Below, in pieces: positions 42,413 through 51,900 of a DNA stretch of 64,000 nucleotides. The position numbers and the translations under genes are program-made. Below the pieces are notes generated by a model. The model did not search any database. It was not told the DNA's origin and was given only the letters and a program-made list of their open reading frames with translations. Source of the DNA: CAZOEL01 sp964578835 (GTDB taxonomy: Bacteria; Desulfobacterota; Syntrophobacteria; Syntrophobacterales; Syntrophobacteraceae); contig CAZOEL010000026.1 in NCBI GenBank assembly GCA_964578835.1, positions 1 to 64,000 of the forward strand, in the 5' to 3' direction. Every line of letters starts with the position of its first letter. Position 1 is the first letter of the stretch.

Positions 42413-42781
42413 CTATCCGAGAACTCCCCTGAGTTTTTTTAGCAACTCGGCTGCGTCGCTCCGGCCCGGATTGGACGGCAAGCTTCCAAGAACTCCGAGC
42501 CCCTCGCTTGCTTCATGAAATTCCTCCTCGCCCAGCGAACTGACCACGACCGTATTGACCATGGCGTTGACAAAAAGCAATTCCCTTACAAGGCTGAGAG
42601 GTTGGATGTCCGGGAGCGTAGAATCGACTATGACGAGGTGGGGAAAACGCTCGCGCACGGAGCCCACGGTCTCGGAGCCGGTGGATTTCACTTGGATGTT
42701 TACTTCCGGATCCTGGCGAAGGGCTTCAGTAAATGGGCGCAAAGCTTCCGGGCGATTGGTGGCCAGAAGTATGCTCAGCAT
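42413..42781 (-). CDS. Degenerate receiver-like protein
   Basis: This 122-aa protein has the alternating layout of a response-regulator receiver (MLSILLATNRPEALRPF, HLVIVDSTLPDIQPLSLV, VNTVVVSSL) and keeps the Asp of VIVDSTLPD. It lacks the N-terminal acidic pair (TNRPE instead of DD) and the conserved KP near the end (SLPSNP). Phosphorylation is therefore doubtful, and it may act as a protein-interaction module. ATG 42781 has GGAG 6 nt upstream. It lies inside the NifX/MinD cluster. Confidence 0.65.
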   Translation of the reverse strand: MLSILLATNRPEALRPFTEALRQDPEVNIQVKSTGSETVGSVRERFPHLVIVDSTLPDIQPLSLVRELLFVNAMVNTVVVSSLGEEEFHEASEGLGVLGSLPSNPGRSDAAELLKKLRGVLG

Positions 42782-42984
42782 GAATTCTCCTACTATCTCA
42801 GTGTTATGCTCAATGGGTATCGATGGGAACGGGAAGAAGCGCGCGACAACGAAAGACTTCCGCACTCAGAACAGGCGAATCTTACCTGCGAGTAAAGCCG
42901 CATCACTTCTTCCCATCGAAGCTTCTCGCTTCGAGCCGGCGGCGCAAAACCGCCAGTCGAAAGGTAAGCTCTCTACCCAAGGGG

Positions 42985-43389
42985 TTAATACCTGCCAATA
43001 TTCGGAATGCCTCCGCCCCCGCCTCCACAGGTAAACTCGCTCGTAAACTGCTGCAGACCGCCTTTCAAAAAGGCATCCACAGCCTCGCCCACGGTTTGCG
43101 CCCCATTCCCGTACAAGACCTTTATTCCAACTTGCTGAAAGCCCATTAGCGGACGCATTCCCATACCGCCCGCAATCAGAATGTCCACGCCGTTTTGGGA
43201 AAGATGATTGACGGGGGCCATGCATCCGCCCTGCTGGTGAGGAACATTCGGCAAAGTCCGAACTTCCTGAACCTGGCCGTCCACAACTTCGACGACGGTA
43301 TAAAGATCGCAATGACCGAAATGGGCGCCAAGAGGGGCGTCGAGACCTCCCGGGAAAGTTGACGGAACGGCGACGAGTAAATTCTTCAT
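42985..43389 (-). CDS. NifX/dinitrogenase-cofactor family protein (ORP-like)
   Basis: This 134-aa protein has the NifX/NifB-C fold (LLVAVPSTFPGGLDAPLGAH, FGHCDLYTVVEVVDGQV, GGMGMRPLMGFQQVGIKVL). A histidine-rich turn (NVPHQQGGCMAPVNHL) and a C-terminal CGGGGGG tail follow. Members of this family carry metal-sulfur clusters; the Desulfovibrio orange protein (Mo-Cu-S cluster) belongs to it. SD GAGGAG. It follows the two MinD-ferredoxin ATPase genes, as in ORP-type clusters. Confidence 0.85.
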   Translation of the reverse strand: MKNLLVAVPSTFPGGLDAPLGAHFGHCDLYTVVEVVDGQVQEVRTLPNVPHQQGGCMAPVNHLSQNGVDILIAGGMGMRPLMGFQQVGIKVLYGNGAQTVGEAVDAFLKGGLQQFTSEFTCGGGGGGIPNIGRY

Positions 43390-43464
43390 AAAATTCTCCT
43401 CAGATAATTAGAATAGTGTGGAAAAAAATTCCACGGATCACAAAAACACTCCGTAACGGGGCTT

Positions 43465-44343
43465 TCAGCCAACCTGTCTCACCAACTCCTCGATCCTCGA
43501 CCAAGCGAGCTTAACCTCACGGCTGAAATCCGTATCAGGCAATTCAGTAACAACCAGGCCCTCGATCATAGCTCTGGTCACAACCGGGTCATGCGGCAGC
43601 CGCGCAAGCACCGGGTAACCTCTTTCACGGCTAAAGCTTTCGATTTTTGCAGTTTCCTCCAGATTGAGATCATACTTGTTGACAATAACAGCAAAGGAGA
43701 TCTTGAAATGGTTGCACAAATCCGCCACCCGCTCCAGATCGTGCCTGCCCGATGGAGTGGGCTCAGTGACAGCCACGGCCAGATGAGCCCCGGAAAGGGA
43801 GCTGATCACCGGGCATCCAATGCCTGGCGTCCCATCGCACAAGATGAGATCAAGGCCAAGGGATTTCGCCAGTTCTCTCGCCTTTTGCTTGAGCACCATC
43901 ACTAGCCGCCCTGAGTTTTCCGCGCCGGGAAAGAGCTGAGCATGCACCAAAGGCCCGAAGCGTGTGGAGGAGACATACCATTGGCCACAGTGTCTGAGCG
44001 GGAAAAGAACGGCCTCCGACGGGCAGAAGGCGACACATACTTTGCAGCCTTCACACCGCAGAGGATCGACGGAAAAGCCTTGCTCATTCTCATGAATTGC
44101 CCCGAAGCGGCACAGGGAAGCGCACTGGCCGCAGCGAACGCACTTTTCATCAATGATCTCAGCCTGGTTCCCCGAGTAAAATTCTTCCACACTTTCCTTG
44201 GAAGGTCGTAAAAGCAGGTGGAGATCCGGAGCATCCACATCCAGATCGCAAGTAACCTTGTTTGCAGCCAGATGGGCGAACGCCCCCGTGAGAGAGGTTT
44301 TACCCGTGCCGCCCTTGCCGCTGATAATGATGATTTCACGCAT
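43465..44343 (-). CDS. MinD/Mrp-type ATPase with ferredoxin insert (second copy)
   Basis: This 292-aa P-loop ATPase has a deviant Walker A (SGKGGTGKTSLTGAFA, residues 8-23) and switch motif CDLDVDAPDLHL. A 2x[4Fe-4S] ferredoxin is inserted at about 60-110 (CVRCGQCASLCRFGAI, CEGCKVCVAFCPSEAV). DGTPGIGCPVISSL follows. The architecture matches the paired ATPases of the orange-protein complex of Desulfovibrio. The ATG lies 8 nt inside the previous gene with GAGGA, so the frame's upstream extension is not coding for this protein. Confidence 0.9.
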   Translation of the reverse strand: MREIIIISGKGGTGKTSLTGAFAHLAANKVTCDLDVDAPDLHLLLRPSKESVEEFYSGNQAEIIDEKCVRCGQCASLCRFGAIHENEQGFSVDPLRCEGCKVCVAFCPSEAVLFPLRHCGQWYVSSTRFGPLVHAQLFPGAENSGRLVMVLKQKARELAKSLGLDLILCDGTPGIGCPVISSLSGAHLAVAVTEPTPSGRHDLERVADLCNHFKISFAVIVNKYDLNLEETAKIESFSRERGYPVLARLPHDPVVTRAMIEGLVVTELPDTDFSREVKLAWSRIEELVRQVG

Positions 44344-45217
44344 GGGCGTCCTCCCGCGGCGGATCTCCTCCCGCCAGTTTGCGAATGCCGGCCTGCAAGG
44401 AGATGAAAGTCTTCTTGAGATCGTCAGACACCTCAGCAATGATCCCGCCTCGAGAATATGCTTCTGCAATGGAGCGATCGAATGGGATCTCAGCCAGGAT
44501 CGGCATTCCTTTCTCCGCGCAGAATCGATAGACTTCGTCATTGCCCAGACCGGCCCGATTGATCACGGCGCCCATCGGCTTGCCAAAGGGAGAAAAGGCC
44601 TCCCAGGCCAGCTTGAAATCGTAGAAGCCAAAAGGGGTGGGCTCGGTGACGAGAATAATCACATCACTGTCTATGACGGCGCTTACCGCCGGGCAGCTCA
44701 CCCCAGGCGGGGCATCGATGATGGCGTCCTGACCGCTTGCCTCTATGGCTTCGGTGAGCTTCGCTTTGACAAGCCGCATGAAGGGCGGGCTCATCGCTTC
44801 ACCAACTCGAAGACGTCCCATAAGGAACCCGCTTCGGCCCGCTCGTCCCCAACTGATTTCCCCAAGCTCCCGCTTGCCCGGGGAAAGAGCCTTTTCCGGG
44901 CAAATGGCGATACAACCTCCGCAGCCGTGGCACATATCGGAAAAGGCCAGGAGCACCTTGCCCATCACGGCAATCGCCTTGAACTGGCAAAGCTCCGAGC
45001 AGGCTCCGCAGTAAGTGCACAAGCTCTCATCGGCTACGGGAACTTCGAGGTAAGCCATAGAGCTAGCCTCGATTTCAGGGCGCAGAAATAGATGAAGATT
45101 GGGTTCCTCAACATCCAGGTCCACGGCAAGCAACGGTTTGTCCCAAACCGATGTGAGGGAGGCGGTTACCGTGGTCTTTCCGGTTCCGCCCTTTCCGCTT
45201 GCCACTGAGACGATCAT
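44336..45217 (-). CDS. MinD/Mrp-type ATPase with ferredoxin insert (first copy)
   Basis: This 293-aa paralogue of the next gene has Walker A SGKGGTGKTTVTASL, switch VDLDVEEPNLHLF, inserted ferredoxin motifs (CTYCGACSELCQFKAI, CHGCGGCIAICPEKAL) and DAPPGVSCPAVSAVIDSD. It probably forms a heterodimer with the second copy and uses ATP to move or insert metal-sulfur clusters in partner proteins (family inference). SD GGAGG. It overlaps the NifX-like gene upstream by 4 nt and the second ATPase gene by 8 nt. Confidence 0.9.
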   Translation of the reverse strand: MIVSVASGKGGTGKTTVTASLTSVWDKPLLAVDLDVEEPNLHLFLRPEIEASSMAYLEVPVADESLCTYCGACSELCQFKAIAVMGKVLLAFSDMCHGCGGCIAICPEKALSPGKRELGEISWGRAGRSGFLMGRLRVGEAMSPPFMRLVKAKLTEAIEASGQDAIIDAPPGVSCPAVSAVIDSDVIILVTEPTPFGFYDFKLAWEAFSPFGKPMGAVINRAGLGNDEVYRFCAEKGMPILAEIPFDRSIAEAYSRGGIIAEVSDDLKKTFISLQAGIRKLAGGDPPREDAHA

Positions 45218-45579
45218 TTCCCCGCCTCCCTGTTGGGTCCTTCCGCCATAGAGACCTCACCACTTTTGAATCGCTCCACAGCCTCGCGCACGGTCAGATT
45301 CTCCAGATTCTGCACCACTTTTATCCCAACTGCGGAAAGGGCTTCGAAGGCCTTGGGGCCGACATAGCCCGTCAGGAGGCAGTCCGCTCCAGCCCCGGCT
45401 ATGAGCTGAGCGGCCTGAATTCCAGCCCCCTGGGACATCATTTGCGTTTGCCCGTTGTCTATATATCGGGTCTCCATCGTGTCGAGATCCACAACCACAA
45501 AGCCGCCCGCCCTGCCGAACCGCGGATCGACCTGATCGTCGAGAGTGGGACCCTCGCTTGTTACCGCTACTCTTTTCAT
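45214..45579 (-). CDS. NifX-like cluster-carrier protein
   Basis: This 121-aa single NifX/NifB-C domain has VAVTSEGPTLDDQVDPRFGR at the N-terminus, then FVVVDLDTMETRYIDNGQ and AGADCLLTGYVGPKAFEAL. It is close to the orange protein family that binds a Mo-Cu-S or similar cluster. The ATG at 45579 (MKRVAV) has AGGAG upstream; ten earlier codons lack support. It is coupled to the first MinD-ferredoxin ATPase by a 4-nt overlap. Confidence 0.87.
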   Translation of the reverse strand: MKRVAVTSEGPTLDDQVDPRFGRAGGFVVVDLDTMETRYIDNGQTQMMSQGAGIQAAQLIAGAGADCLLTGYVGPKAFEALSAVGIKVVQNLENLTVREAVERFKSGEVSMAEGPNREAGK

Positions 45580-45651
45580 GACTAAGCTCCTCGCCCGCCC
45601 ATCATCCAACCTGATGAATCGTTCAAATGCACGCTTTTTCTACGAGCACGC

Positions 45652-46074
45652 TCACTTATCAGTCATCCATCCATGAATTGCGGCATGGAGACTTTCCGCG
45701 GCCAGAAAAGCGCAATGGGTCTCACTTTCCGGCATCTCTTTAAAGGCCTTCAGAATCGTGTCGCCTTCAATCCGGGCCGCGTCCTCAATGGATACGCCTT
45801 TCGCAAGCCTCGTCGCAACATAGCCGCAGAGCACGCTGAACTGGCAGCCGTCCGTCATGAAGCTTGCATCGATGATCGTCTCCCCTTCCACTTTCAGATA
45901 AATCTCCATGGATTCGCCACAGCTGCCCTTGATCCTGCCCGAGCACGAGGCGTCCGGCATCTTTCTCATTATTTTTTGACGGCTCCCTCCGTCATCCTCG
46001 TGAGAGCTCTCGCGCCCGGCTTTGCCTGCCTTCTCATAGACGGAGCGCATGAAATCTTCCATAGAGTTGCTCAT
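45652..46074 (-). CDS. NifU/IscU-like iron-sulfur scaffold protein
   Basis: This 140-aa protein resembles the NifU N-terminal (IscU) scaffold. Cysteines sit in ASCSGRIKGSCGESMEIYLK, ASFMTDGCQFSVLCGYVATR and ETHCAFLAAESLHAAIHGW. The three-site spacing fits a scaffold, with the first site shifted from the usual GCG. ATG 46074 has GAGGG and good spacing. Being placed between Mrp and NifX/MinD genes, it likely supplies Fe-S clusters to this set. Confidence 0.8.
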   Translation of the reverse strand: MSNSMEDFMRSVYEKAGKAGRESSHEDDGGSRQKIMRKMPDASCSGRIKGSCGESMEIYLKVEGETIIDASFMTDGCQFSVLCGYVATRLAKGVSIEDAARIEGDTILKAFKEMPESETHCAFLAAESLHAAIHGWMTDK

Positions 46075-46090
46075 AGGAACCATCCCTCTT

Positions 46091-46951
46091 TTATTGATTG
46101 CCCGAACCGTTGCCGGCGCTTGCGCAACGCTCCAGGATACCCGAGACCAGCCGATCGAGAGCATTTACAAACGGTCCCCCGTCAGCGGCTTCCAGAAGAG
46201 AACGTCCCGTATCGCCCGCTTCAACAACGCGAGGATCGAAAGGAAGACTCCCGAGAAGATGCACCTTCATGCGTTCCGCCGTTCTCGCCCCTCCGCCTTT
46301 GCCGAGCAGAGGGATGTCCTTGTTGCAGTGCGGACAGACAAAGCCGCTCATGTTTTCGACAAGTCCCAGGATCGGCATATTGACCTTGCGGCAGAAGTTG
46401 ATGGACTTCCTCACATCCGCCAGGGCGACTTCCTGAGGCGTCGTCACGATGACGGCGTGAGCATCGGGAATGGTTTGCGCAACGCTCAAAGGCTCATCGC
46501 CGGTACCCGGAGGCGAGTCGATCACCAGGTAGTCCAGCTCGCCCCAGTTTACATCGGATATGAACTGCTTGATCACTCCGTGCTTTACGGGTCCGCGCCA
46601 TATGACCGCCGAATCGGGATCCTCCAGGAGGCATTGGATGGAAACAACCTGAAGGCAATCGTTGAAGGAATGGGGGACCATCTTCTGCCCCTCGTCGATC
46701 CTGAACATGCCGCTCAGTCCCAACATGCCCGGTATGCTCGGACCGTGCAGATCCACATCGAGCAATCCCACTCGATGCCCGCGTTTTGCAAGCCCCAACG
46801 AAATATTCGCAGCTACGCTGCTTTTACCCACGCCGCCCTTGCCGCTCATGACAAGAAGCTTATGTTGAATGCGCTTGAGTTGATCCTTGAGTTGCACATC
46901 TTCGGCAGATTCACTTCCATGGTCGCATTGACTGCTCGAACAAGAGCTCAT
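46091..46951 (-). CDS. mrp: Mrp/ApbC-family iron-sulfur carrier ATPase
   Basis: This 286-aa Mrp/NBP35 P-loop ATPase has an N-terminal Cys-rich stretch (MSSCSSSQCDHGSES), deviant Walker A (MSGKGGVGKSSVAANIS), DVDLHGPSIPGMLG, IDSPPGTGDEPLSV and the CPHC cluster site (FVCPHCNKDIPLLGKGGG). It carries Fe-S clusters to apo-proteins. ATG at 46951 has AAAGGAG; a GTG ten codons earlier is weaker. Mrp plus MinD-ferredoxin ATPases is the ORP-cluster arrangement. Confidence 0.92.
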   Translation of the reverse strand: MSSCSSSQCDHGSESAEDVQLKDQLKRIQHKLLVMSGKGGVGKSSVAANISLGLAKRGHRVGLLDVDLHGPSIPGMLGLSGMFRIDEGQKMVPHSFNDCLQVVSIQCLLEDPDSAVIWRGPVKHGVIKQFISDVNWGELDYLVIDSPPGTGDEPLSVAQTIPDAHAVIVTTPQEVALADVRKSINFCRKVNMPILGLVENMSGFVCPHCNKDIPLLGKGGGARTAERMKVHLLGSLPFDPRVVEAGDTGRSLLEAADGGPFVNALDRLVSGILERCASAGNGSGNQ

Positions 46952-47019
46952 GTTGACTTCTCCTTTATTGATATTTCGCACTAATGATAGATTTGGGGAT
47001 GCACTTTTTCAATTCCCGG

Positions 47020-47643
47020 TCATTCCCTGACCATCGGCAAATCACAGTAGGGGCAGACAATTTGGGTGCAGGGAATTCCACGCTCGTGGCGCACCCTGGC
47101 GCCGCATCCCGGGCAGAGGCAAAAGCCTCCCGGTCCGGATTTCGCCCTTCCTTTTCGTTCCTTTTCGGTTACAACGTCTCGTCTTCCCTGTTGCGCTTCG
47201 CCTATTCTTCCAACAGCTTGCGAGTCAAGCTCGCAGTCGTTCCCGCCGCTTACGGGGCATCCGTCCTTCCACGCCTTTCTGTAACGGCGAGCCCCACAGC
47301 AACCGGGAAGCCGAAACCGAGCCTCAGTGAGTAGTTCGCTATGGTACGCCTTCAAGACGTCGCTAATCTCGCCCGCAATGCCGTGTATTATTTTCAGCCC
47401 AAGGCTTTCGCCATAACTTAAGAGATCCGGGGTCAAAGCGCCGCAGATAAGCGTCTGCACACCTTCTTCCTGAAGGATCCTCAATCGGTCGAAGGCGTTC
47501 ATATTCAGCAGGCTTATTTCCCGCCCGCAAGAAGCCTCAGCGCTGCTCCCGGAAAAGATCTGTATCTTCGAGCACCAGTTGAGCACCGGAGCCACACGAG
47601 AGCGGAAAACGGGTATAGCAAGCCTGGGTATTTCTCTGTCCAT
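47020..47643 (-). CDS. NifX-like protein with C-terminal zinc ribbon
   Basis: This 207-aa protein has a NifX/dinitrogenase-cofactor domain (IPRLAIPVFRSRVAPVLNWC, GVQTLICGALTPDLLSYGES) and a distinct C-terminal zinc-ribbon-like module (CLCPGCGARVRHERGIPC, CPYCDLPMV). Cysteines in LPGCCGARR lie between. The ATG at 47643 with GGAGA is chosen because the NifX domain starts right there. First gene of the minus-strand cluster; a cluster-handling or regulatory role is inferred from its neighbours. Confidence 0.8.
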   Translation of the reverse strand: MDREIPRLAIPVFRSRVAPVLNWCSKIQIFSGSSAEASCGREISLLNMNAFDRLRILQEEGVQTLICGALTPDLLSYGESLGLKIIHGIAGEISDVLKAYHSELLTEARFRLPGCCGARRYRKAWKDGCPVSGGNDCELDSQAVGRIGEAQQGRRDVVTEKERKGRAKSGPGGFCLCPGCGARVRHERGIPCTQIVCPYCDLPMVRE

Positions 47644-47962
47644 CAGTTTCTCTCCAGACATCCTCCATATGCACCTGGAGGCTCCGCGGCCTGGCGTCCA
47701 GAATCCGGAGCCCCATCGCAGCATCTCCATATCAAGAATCAGGCCAAAAGGGTCCGCAAGAGAAAGCTCCATTATTTTGCGGCAATTTTCTTCCCGGTTT
47801 GATGCCTGGAGCCAATACAATCTTCTTCGGAGGAGAAATAAAGGTGTGATTTGGACCTCCGCCGATTCAGAAATGGTGCATATTGTTCCCACTTTCGATG
47901 ATATCGCAAGCCATTGCGGCCGTTCACCGCATCCCTGAGCTTGGCTTCGGTGAAGAAGCTCG

Positions 47963-47992
47963 TTGACAACGTCCGCCAGCTGCTGCTATCAA
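47963..47992 (+). promoter_or_regulatory. Candidate sigma-70 promoter of ribB
   Basis: TTGACA at 47963-47968 and TATCAA at 47987-47992 are 18 bp apart. The predicted start near 48000 sits just ahead of the FMN riboswitch. The 300 nt between this and 47644 show no other feature. Confidence 0.5.
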
Positions 47993-48008
47993 GCATCTGG
48001 TCTAGCAA

Positions 48009-48160
48009 CTTATTCTCAGGGCGGGGCGGAAATCCCCACCGGCGGTATCCCGGGTTGCTCCGGGGAGCCCGCGAGCGCTCCTTTTCTTTGCAAAAGGAGG
48101 TCAGCAGATCTGGTGAGAAGCCAGAGCCGACGGTAACAGTCCGGATGGAAGAGGATAAGG
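48009..48160 (+). ncRNA. FMN riboswitch (RFN element)
   Basis: The conserved RFN blocks occur in order: TTATTCTCAGGGCGGGGCG, AAATCCCCACCGGCGGTA, GAGCCCGCGAGCGC, GGTCAGCAGATCTGGTGAGA, GCCAGAGCCGACGGTAACAG and CCGGATGGAAGAGGATAAGG. It senses flavin mononucleotide in cis. It lies 125 nt before ribB, consistent with feedback control of riboflavin synthesis. A variable arm (CTCCTTTTC ... GCAAAAGGAGG) is present. Confidence 0.95.
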
Positions 48161-48285
48161 AAGTCGACGCCCCTCCGCAAGCGCGGCCTTTCGCGTGCAA
48201 GAACATGCCCGTTCGCGCATTGTCAGGGAGTCCTTTGTCCTTCCGCCCTGATTCTGGTAAATCAACAACTTAAGGGAGAATTGCC

Positions 48286-48966
48286 ATGGATCAGAGTCTC
48301 TTAGCTCAATTTGGAAGCCCGCTCGAAAGGGTGGAAAATGCGCTCGATGCGTTGCGCAACGGCCAGGGAGTATTGGTTACTGATGATGAAGATCGGGAAA
48401 ATGAAGGCGACCTGATTTTTCCAGCGGAATCCATCACAGCGTCTCAGATGGCCATGCTCATCAGGGAATGCAGCGGCATCGTGTGCCTCTGTCTAACCGA
48501 TGAAAAGGTTCGCGAGCTCGAGCTTCCCATGATGGTCGAAAACAACTCCAGCCGCTTTGGAACAGCCTTCACCGTTTCTATCGAAGCCGCCCGGGGAGTA
48601 ACCACGGGAGTATCGGCCACAGACCGCGTCAAGACGATAAAAGCCGCAGTTGCAGATGACGCTCGCCCCCAAGACATTCACCGCCCCGGCCACATTTTTC
48701 CCTTAAGAGCCCGTAGCGGAGGAGTTTTGCAGCGCAGAGGGCACACCGAAGCGACTGTCGATCTCATGCGCCTGGCGGGTCTGAGACCATATGGAGTGTT
48801 GTGCGAGCTCACCAACCCGGATGGAACCATGGCGCGTCTGCCGGAAATCGTTCATTTTTCCGAAAAACACCGGTTTCCGGTGCTCACAGTCGAAGACCTG
48901 GTGAGTTACCAACTGGCAATGGCGCCAGAAGCAAGCTGCCGGCAGATCCAGCATCGGCAGAGATAG
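48286..48966 (+). CDS. ribB: 3,4-dihydroxy-2-butanone 4-phosphate synthase
   Basis: This 226-aa RibB makes the four-carbon precursor of riboflavin from ribulose 5-phosphate. The catalytic acidic loop VTDDEDRENEGDLIF, ECSGIVCLCL, the HRPGHIFPLRARSGGVLQRR element and GHTEATVDLMRLAG are all present. It is a stand-alone RibB, without a GTP cyclohydrolase II domain. SD AGGGAG. Under the FMN riboswitch; demand is high in this flavoprotein-rich organism. The C-terminal 12 residues are a little longer than usual. Confidence 0.95.
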   Translation: MDQSLLAQFGSPLERVENALDALRNGQGVLVTDDEDRENEGDLIFPAESITASQMAMLIRECSGIVCLCLTDEKVRELELPMMVENNSSRFGTAFTVSIEAARGVTTGVSATDRVKTIKAAVADDARPQDIHRPGHIFPLRARSGGVLQRRGHTEATVDLMRLAGLRPYGVLCELTNPDGTMARLPEIVHFSEKHRFPVLTVEDLVSYQLAMAPEASCRQIQHRQR

Positions 48967-48986
48967 CACGCATCGGGGATGCGGGC

Positions 48987-51900
48987 TCAAGGAACTGCCG
49001 AACGAGCATCGAGAGAGAGGCCGGCGCTCAGCCCGGCCTCTTCCGCAAGAGGCTCGGACTCTTCCGTGACAAGTCGTTCCGCAGGAACGCCCAATGCGCT
49101 CTGCAAGTCCGCAGATATCGCCTGAGCCCGGCTCCCCGCCAGCTGCTGCAAGGCTGTATCCGAAACGGGCTCGCTTTCGACAAGCCGCGAGTAAAGCTCT
49201 CCTGCAATCAATTCCTTTTCTTCCGGGCTCTTCGCTCCCGGAATGACCTTGTAAAATTTCACGGTCTTGATCTTCCCGAAAAGGCCGGCAGGCTTCTTCC
49301 CCTTTTGCTTTTCAGCGGAATCATCCTGGACTGAGGGCTTGATCTCCCCGCGTTTGACAGCCTGTTCGATCTCATCCAGAGCCTTTTCGCCAAATCGTTG
49401 AACGAACAACTTTTCCAAAGCGCTCCTCGTTTTGGAATCGGCAAGATCGGGCATTTCCTCATACTCCTCCTTGCTTGCTCCTCCTTCCGCGCCAGCGGCC
49501 ACAGAGCGGCGCACGGCAAGCTGCTTGAACTCCAGGCCGTCGACTTCAGGGCTATAGCGTCCCCGCACCTTGAGCTTAAGCTGAGGCCGCTTTTGAAGCG
49601 CATCGGCCACCTTCTTCAACTTCTCTCTCTCAGGCGGAATCAACTCGGCGCTGCCCGCCTCGAACTGCACGACGTCAAACTTCTCTTCACCCGCGCCAAA
49701 GAGAGAGCCGAGCGCTCTGAAGGGAGCCGTCACAGCTTTGGTTATCACGTTAACGAACACCTTCCAAACCAGCGGCCCGATCTTGAACTGAGGGTCGTTG
49801 AGATCTCCGCTCACGGGGAGGCCGAGATCTATGCGTCCATTGGAGTCGGAGAGGAGAGCAATGGCCAGATCCAGCGGGAGATTCACCGCATCGGGGCTTT
49901 CCACCCGTTCTCCAAGCACCAGATTGTCCACAATGATCTTATTGTCGCCCACGAGCTTCGTGTCCTGGATCTGGTACTTGAGATCCATCGAGAGCTTTCC
50001 CGACTTGATCTTCCTGCCGGCGAACCTGCCCGAATAGGGGGTCACGCTGGCCATCTCCACATTGCGGAATACGACGTTGATGTCGGTGGAGCGCTTGAAG
50101 TCGTTCAAATCTATATTTCCAATTACTTTGGCCATGCCGTACTGGTCCACGCGCCCGTCCAGCCGGATTTCCGCCACCGTTTTCTTCTCTGAGGAGAGCT
50201 TGCCGATAAAGCCTTTAAGGCTATGAATTCGGGCCATGAATTTAGGCCGGATGCTGAAATCGGCGAATACCATATTACCGTCTTCTATCCGCACCTTGCC
50301 GATATCGAATGGAAAAGAGCTCTCAGTTTTGCCGCGCGGCGCTGCGGATGGCGTGGAAACCTTCTTTGCGCTCTTCTTGGGAGCGCCTTCGGATGAGACT
50401 GAGGATTTCTCTCCAGCAGGCCTCTCCTTGACGATCTTTGCAAGATTCACGGTGCGGTCCTCTGCGATGAGCAACCGCCCGACCGGCTTGGAAAGCCTGA
50501 TCTCGTCTATCTGGAGCTTATTCGGCTCCAGAGCCAGCCGTATCTTGGGAATCTTCATCGAGTCCCAGCCGAGGTAAGCTTCTCTGGAGCCCGGTTCGTT
50601 GAGGCTCAGCTTGTCCAATATGAAGCTGCCTCCATACGATAGATTCGATCCCTTTTCCGGGACGCCATAGCGAAATGCGCCCTCGGTCGATACAACAGCC
50701 GACTGCAACGTGAGCGTAATGAAGGGCGCTAGATAGGGCTGCAAGGGAGCGAGGTTCAGATCGGCAACCTTCACGTTAGCCTCGACAGCCTTTGTCGTTG
50801 GGTCCACTTTGCCTTGCAGGGCCAACTTTCCTCCCTGCTCCACTCCAAAGCCCAATTCCAATCCCATGGGCGATTTGCCGTCAATATCGGTTACCCGCAC
50901 TGCGATGTTTTGCAGATTATAAAGGGGCTTCTGAGGAAGAGCCGCAAAGTCTGAAAGGGCAAGATTGAAGTTGGAAAGATCGAAAGCTTTGAGGAGAAAC
51001 TTCCAAGGAGCATCGCCATTTCCTTTTGAGGGCTCGGAAACCGGATCGGCCGGGACCGCGTTCTTCGAAGCGAAGAGATGGGCGAGGTTGATCTTTCCAT
51101 CTCCCTCGCGGACAAGATCGAGGCGGCCATTGCTGAGCCCTACGCGGGAAACCGTGATCGCACGCGACCCGAGATCGAATCCGCCGCCTTCGAGACTGAG
51201 CAATCCTGCTTCAAAGAGCGGCGGAGCTTCCTTGCTTCCGACCCGAACATTTTTAAGCTCTGTTGAAAGCTCTTCGACGGTCGCTTCCACCTTCCGTCCC
51301 GCCTCGATCCTGGCCTTCGAGCTCAGGGAGATTCCGGAAATCCCGACATGAAGGGGCGCGGCGCGGCTCCGGTCCAAGACATCCAAAGCGAAGTCCTTGA
51401 TCTGAATGGCATCCAGGCTCACTTTCCATGGCGGAGCATCGCCGGACGGCTGCTGCGCCGCCATTTCCGTTACCGCCTTAGTCTCTTCCCGAACCTCTTG
51501 TCCCTGCTTCTTATGAACTATCTGTTGCACATTGACCTGTCCAGCCTCATCGACTCGCACTCGCAACGCGCCGCCATCAACGAGAACGCGACTCACCTGA
51601 AGCGCTCTTGCGGCAAGATCCATACTGGCGCACTCAACCTCGAGCTTGTTCAGTTCAAAGAAAAGCTCCTCGGCTCCGGACAGCCTGAGCGATACGGAAG
51701 AGAGATCCACTCGGAAGTCAGACAGCGCCACTTGCAGGGTCTCTTTTGCATCCAGTCGGTAATCGGTGCGAAGATCGAGCTTCCCTTGGGGTGAATCGAG
51801 TCTGACGCTGTCTTGCACAAATCTCCAAAGCGTGGCTGCTTGTATGCCGCTAAAAGCAATTTTTCCGCTCGAGCGAAAGGGCGAAAGGCAAATATCTCCT

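Noticed and set aside
42985..47643. Nitrogen fixation genes (nif cluster)
   Set aside because: NifX- and NifU-like domains are present but no nifHDK or nifB radical-SAM gene; the MinD-ferredoxin and Mrp partners fit an orange-protein-type cluster instead.
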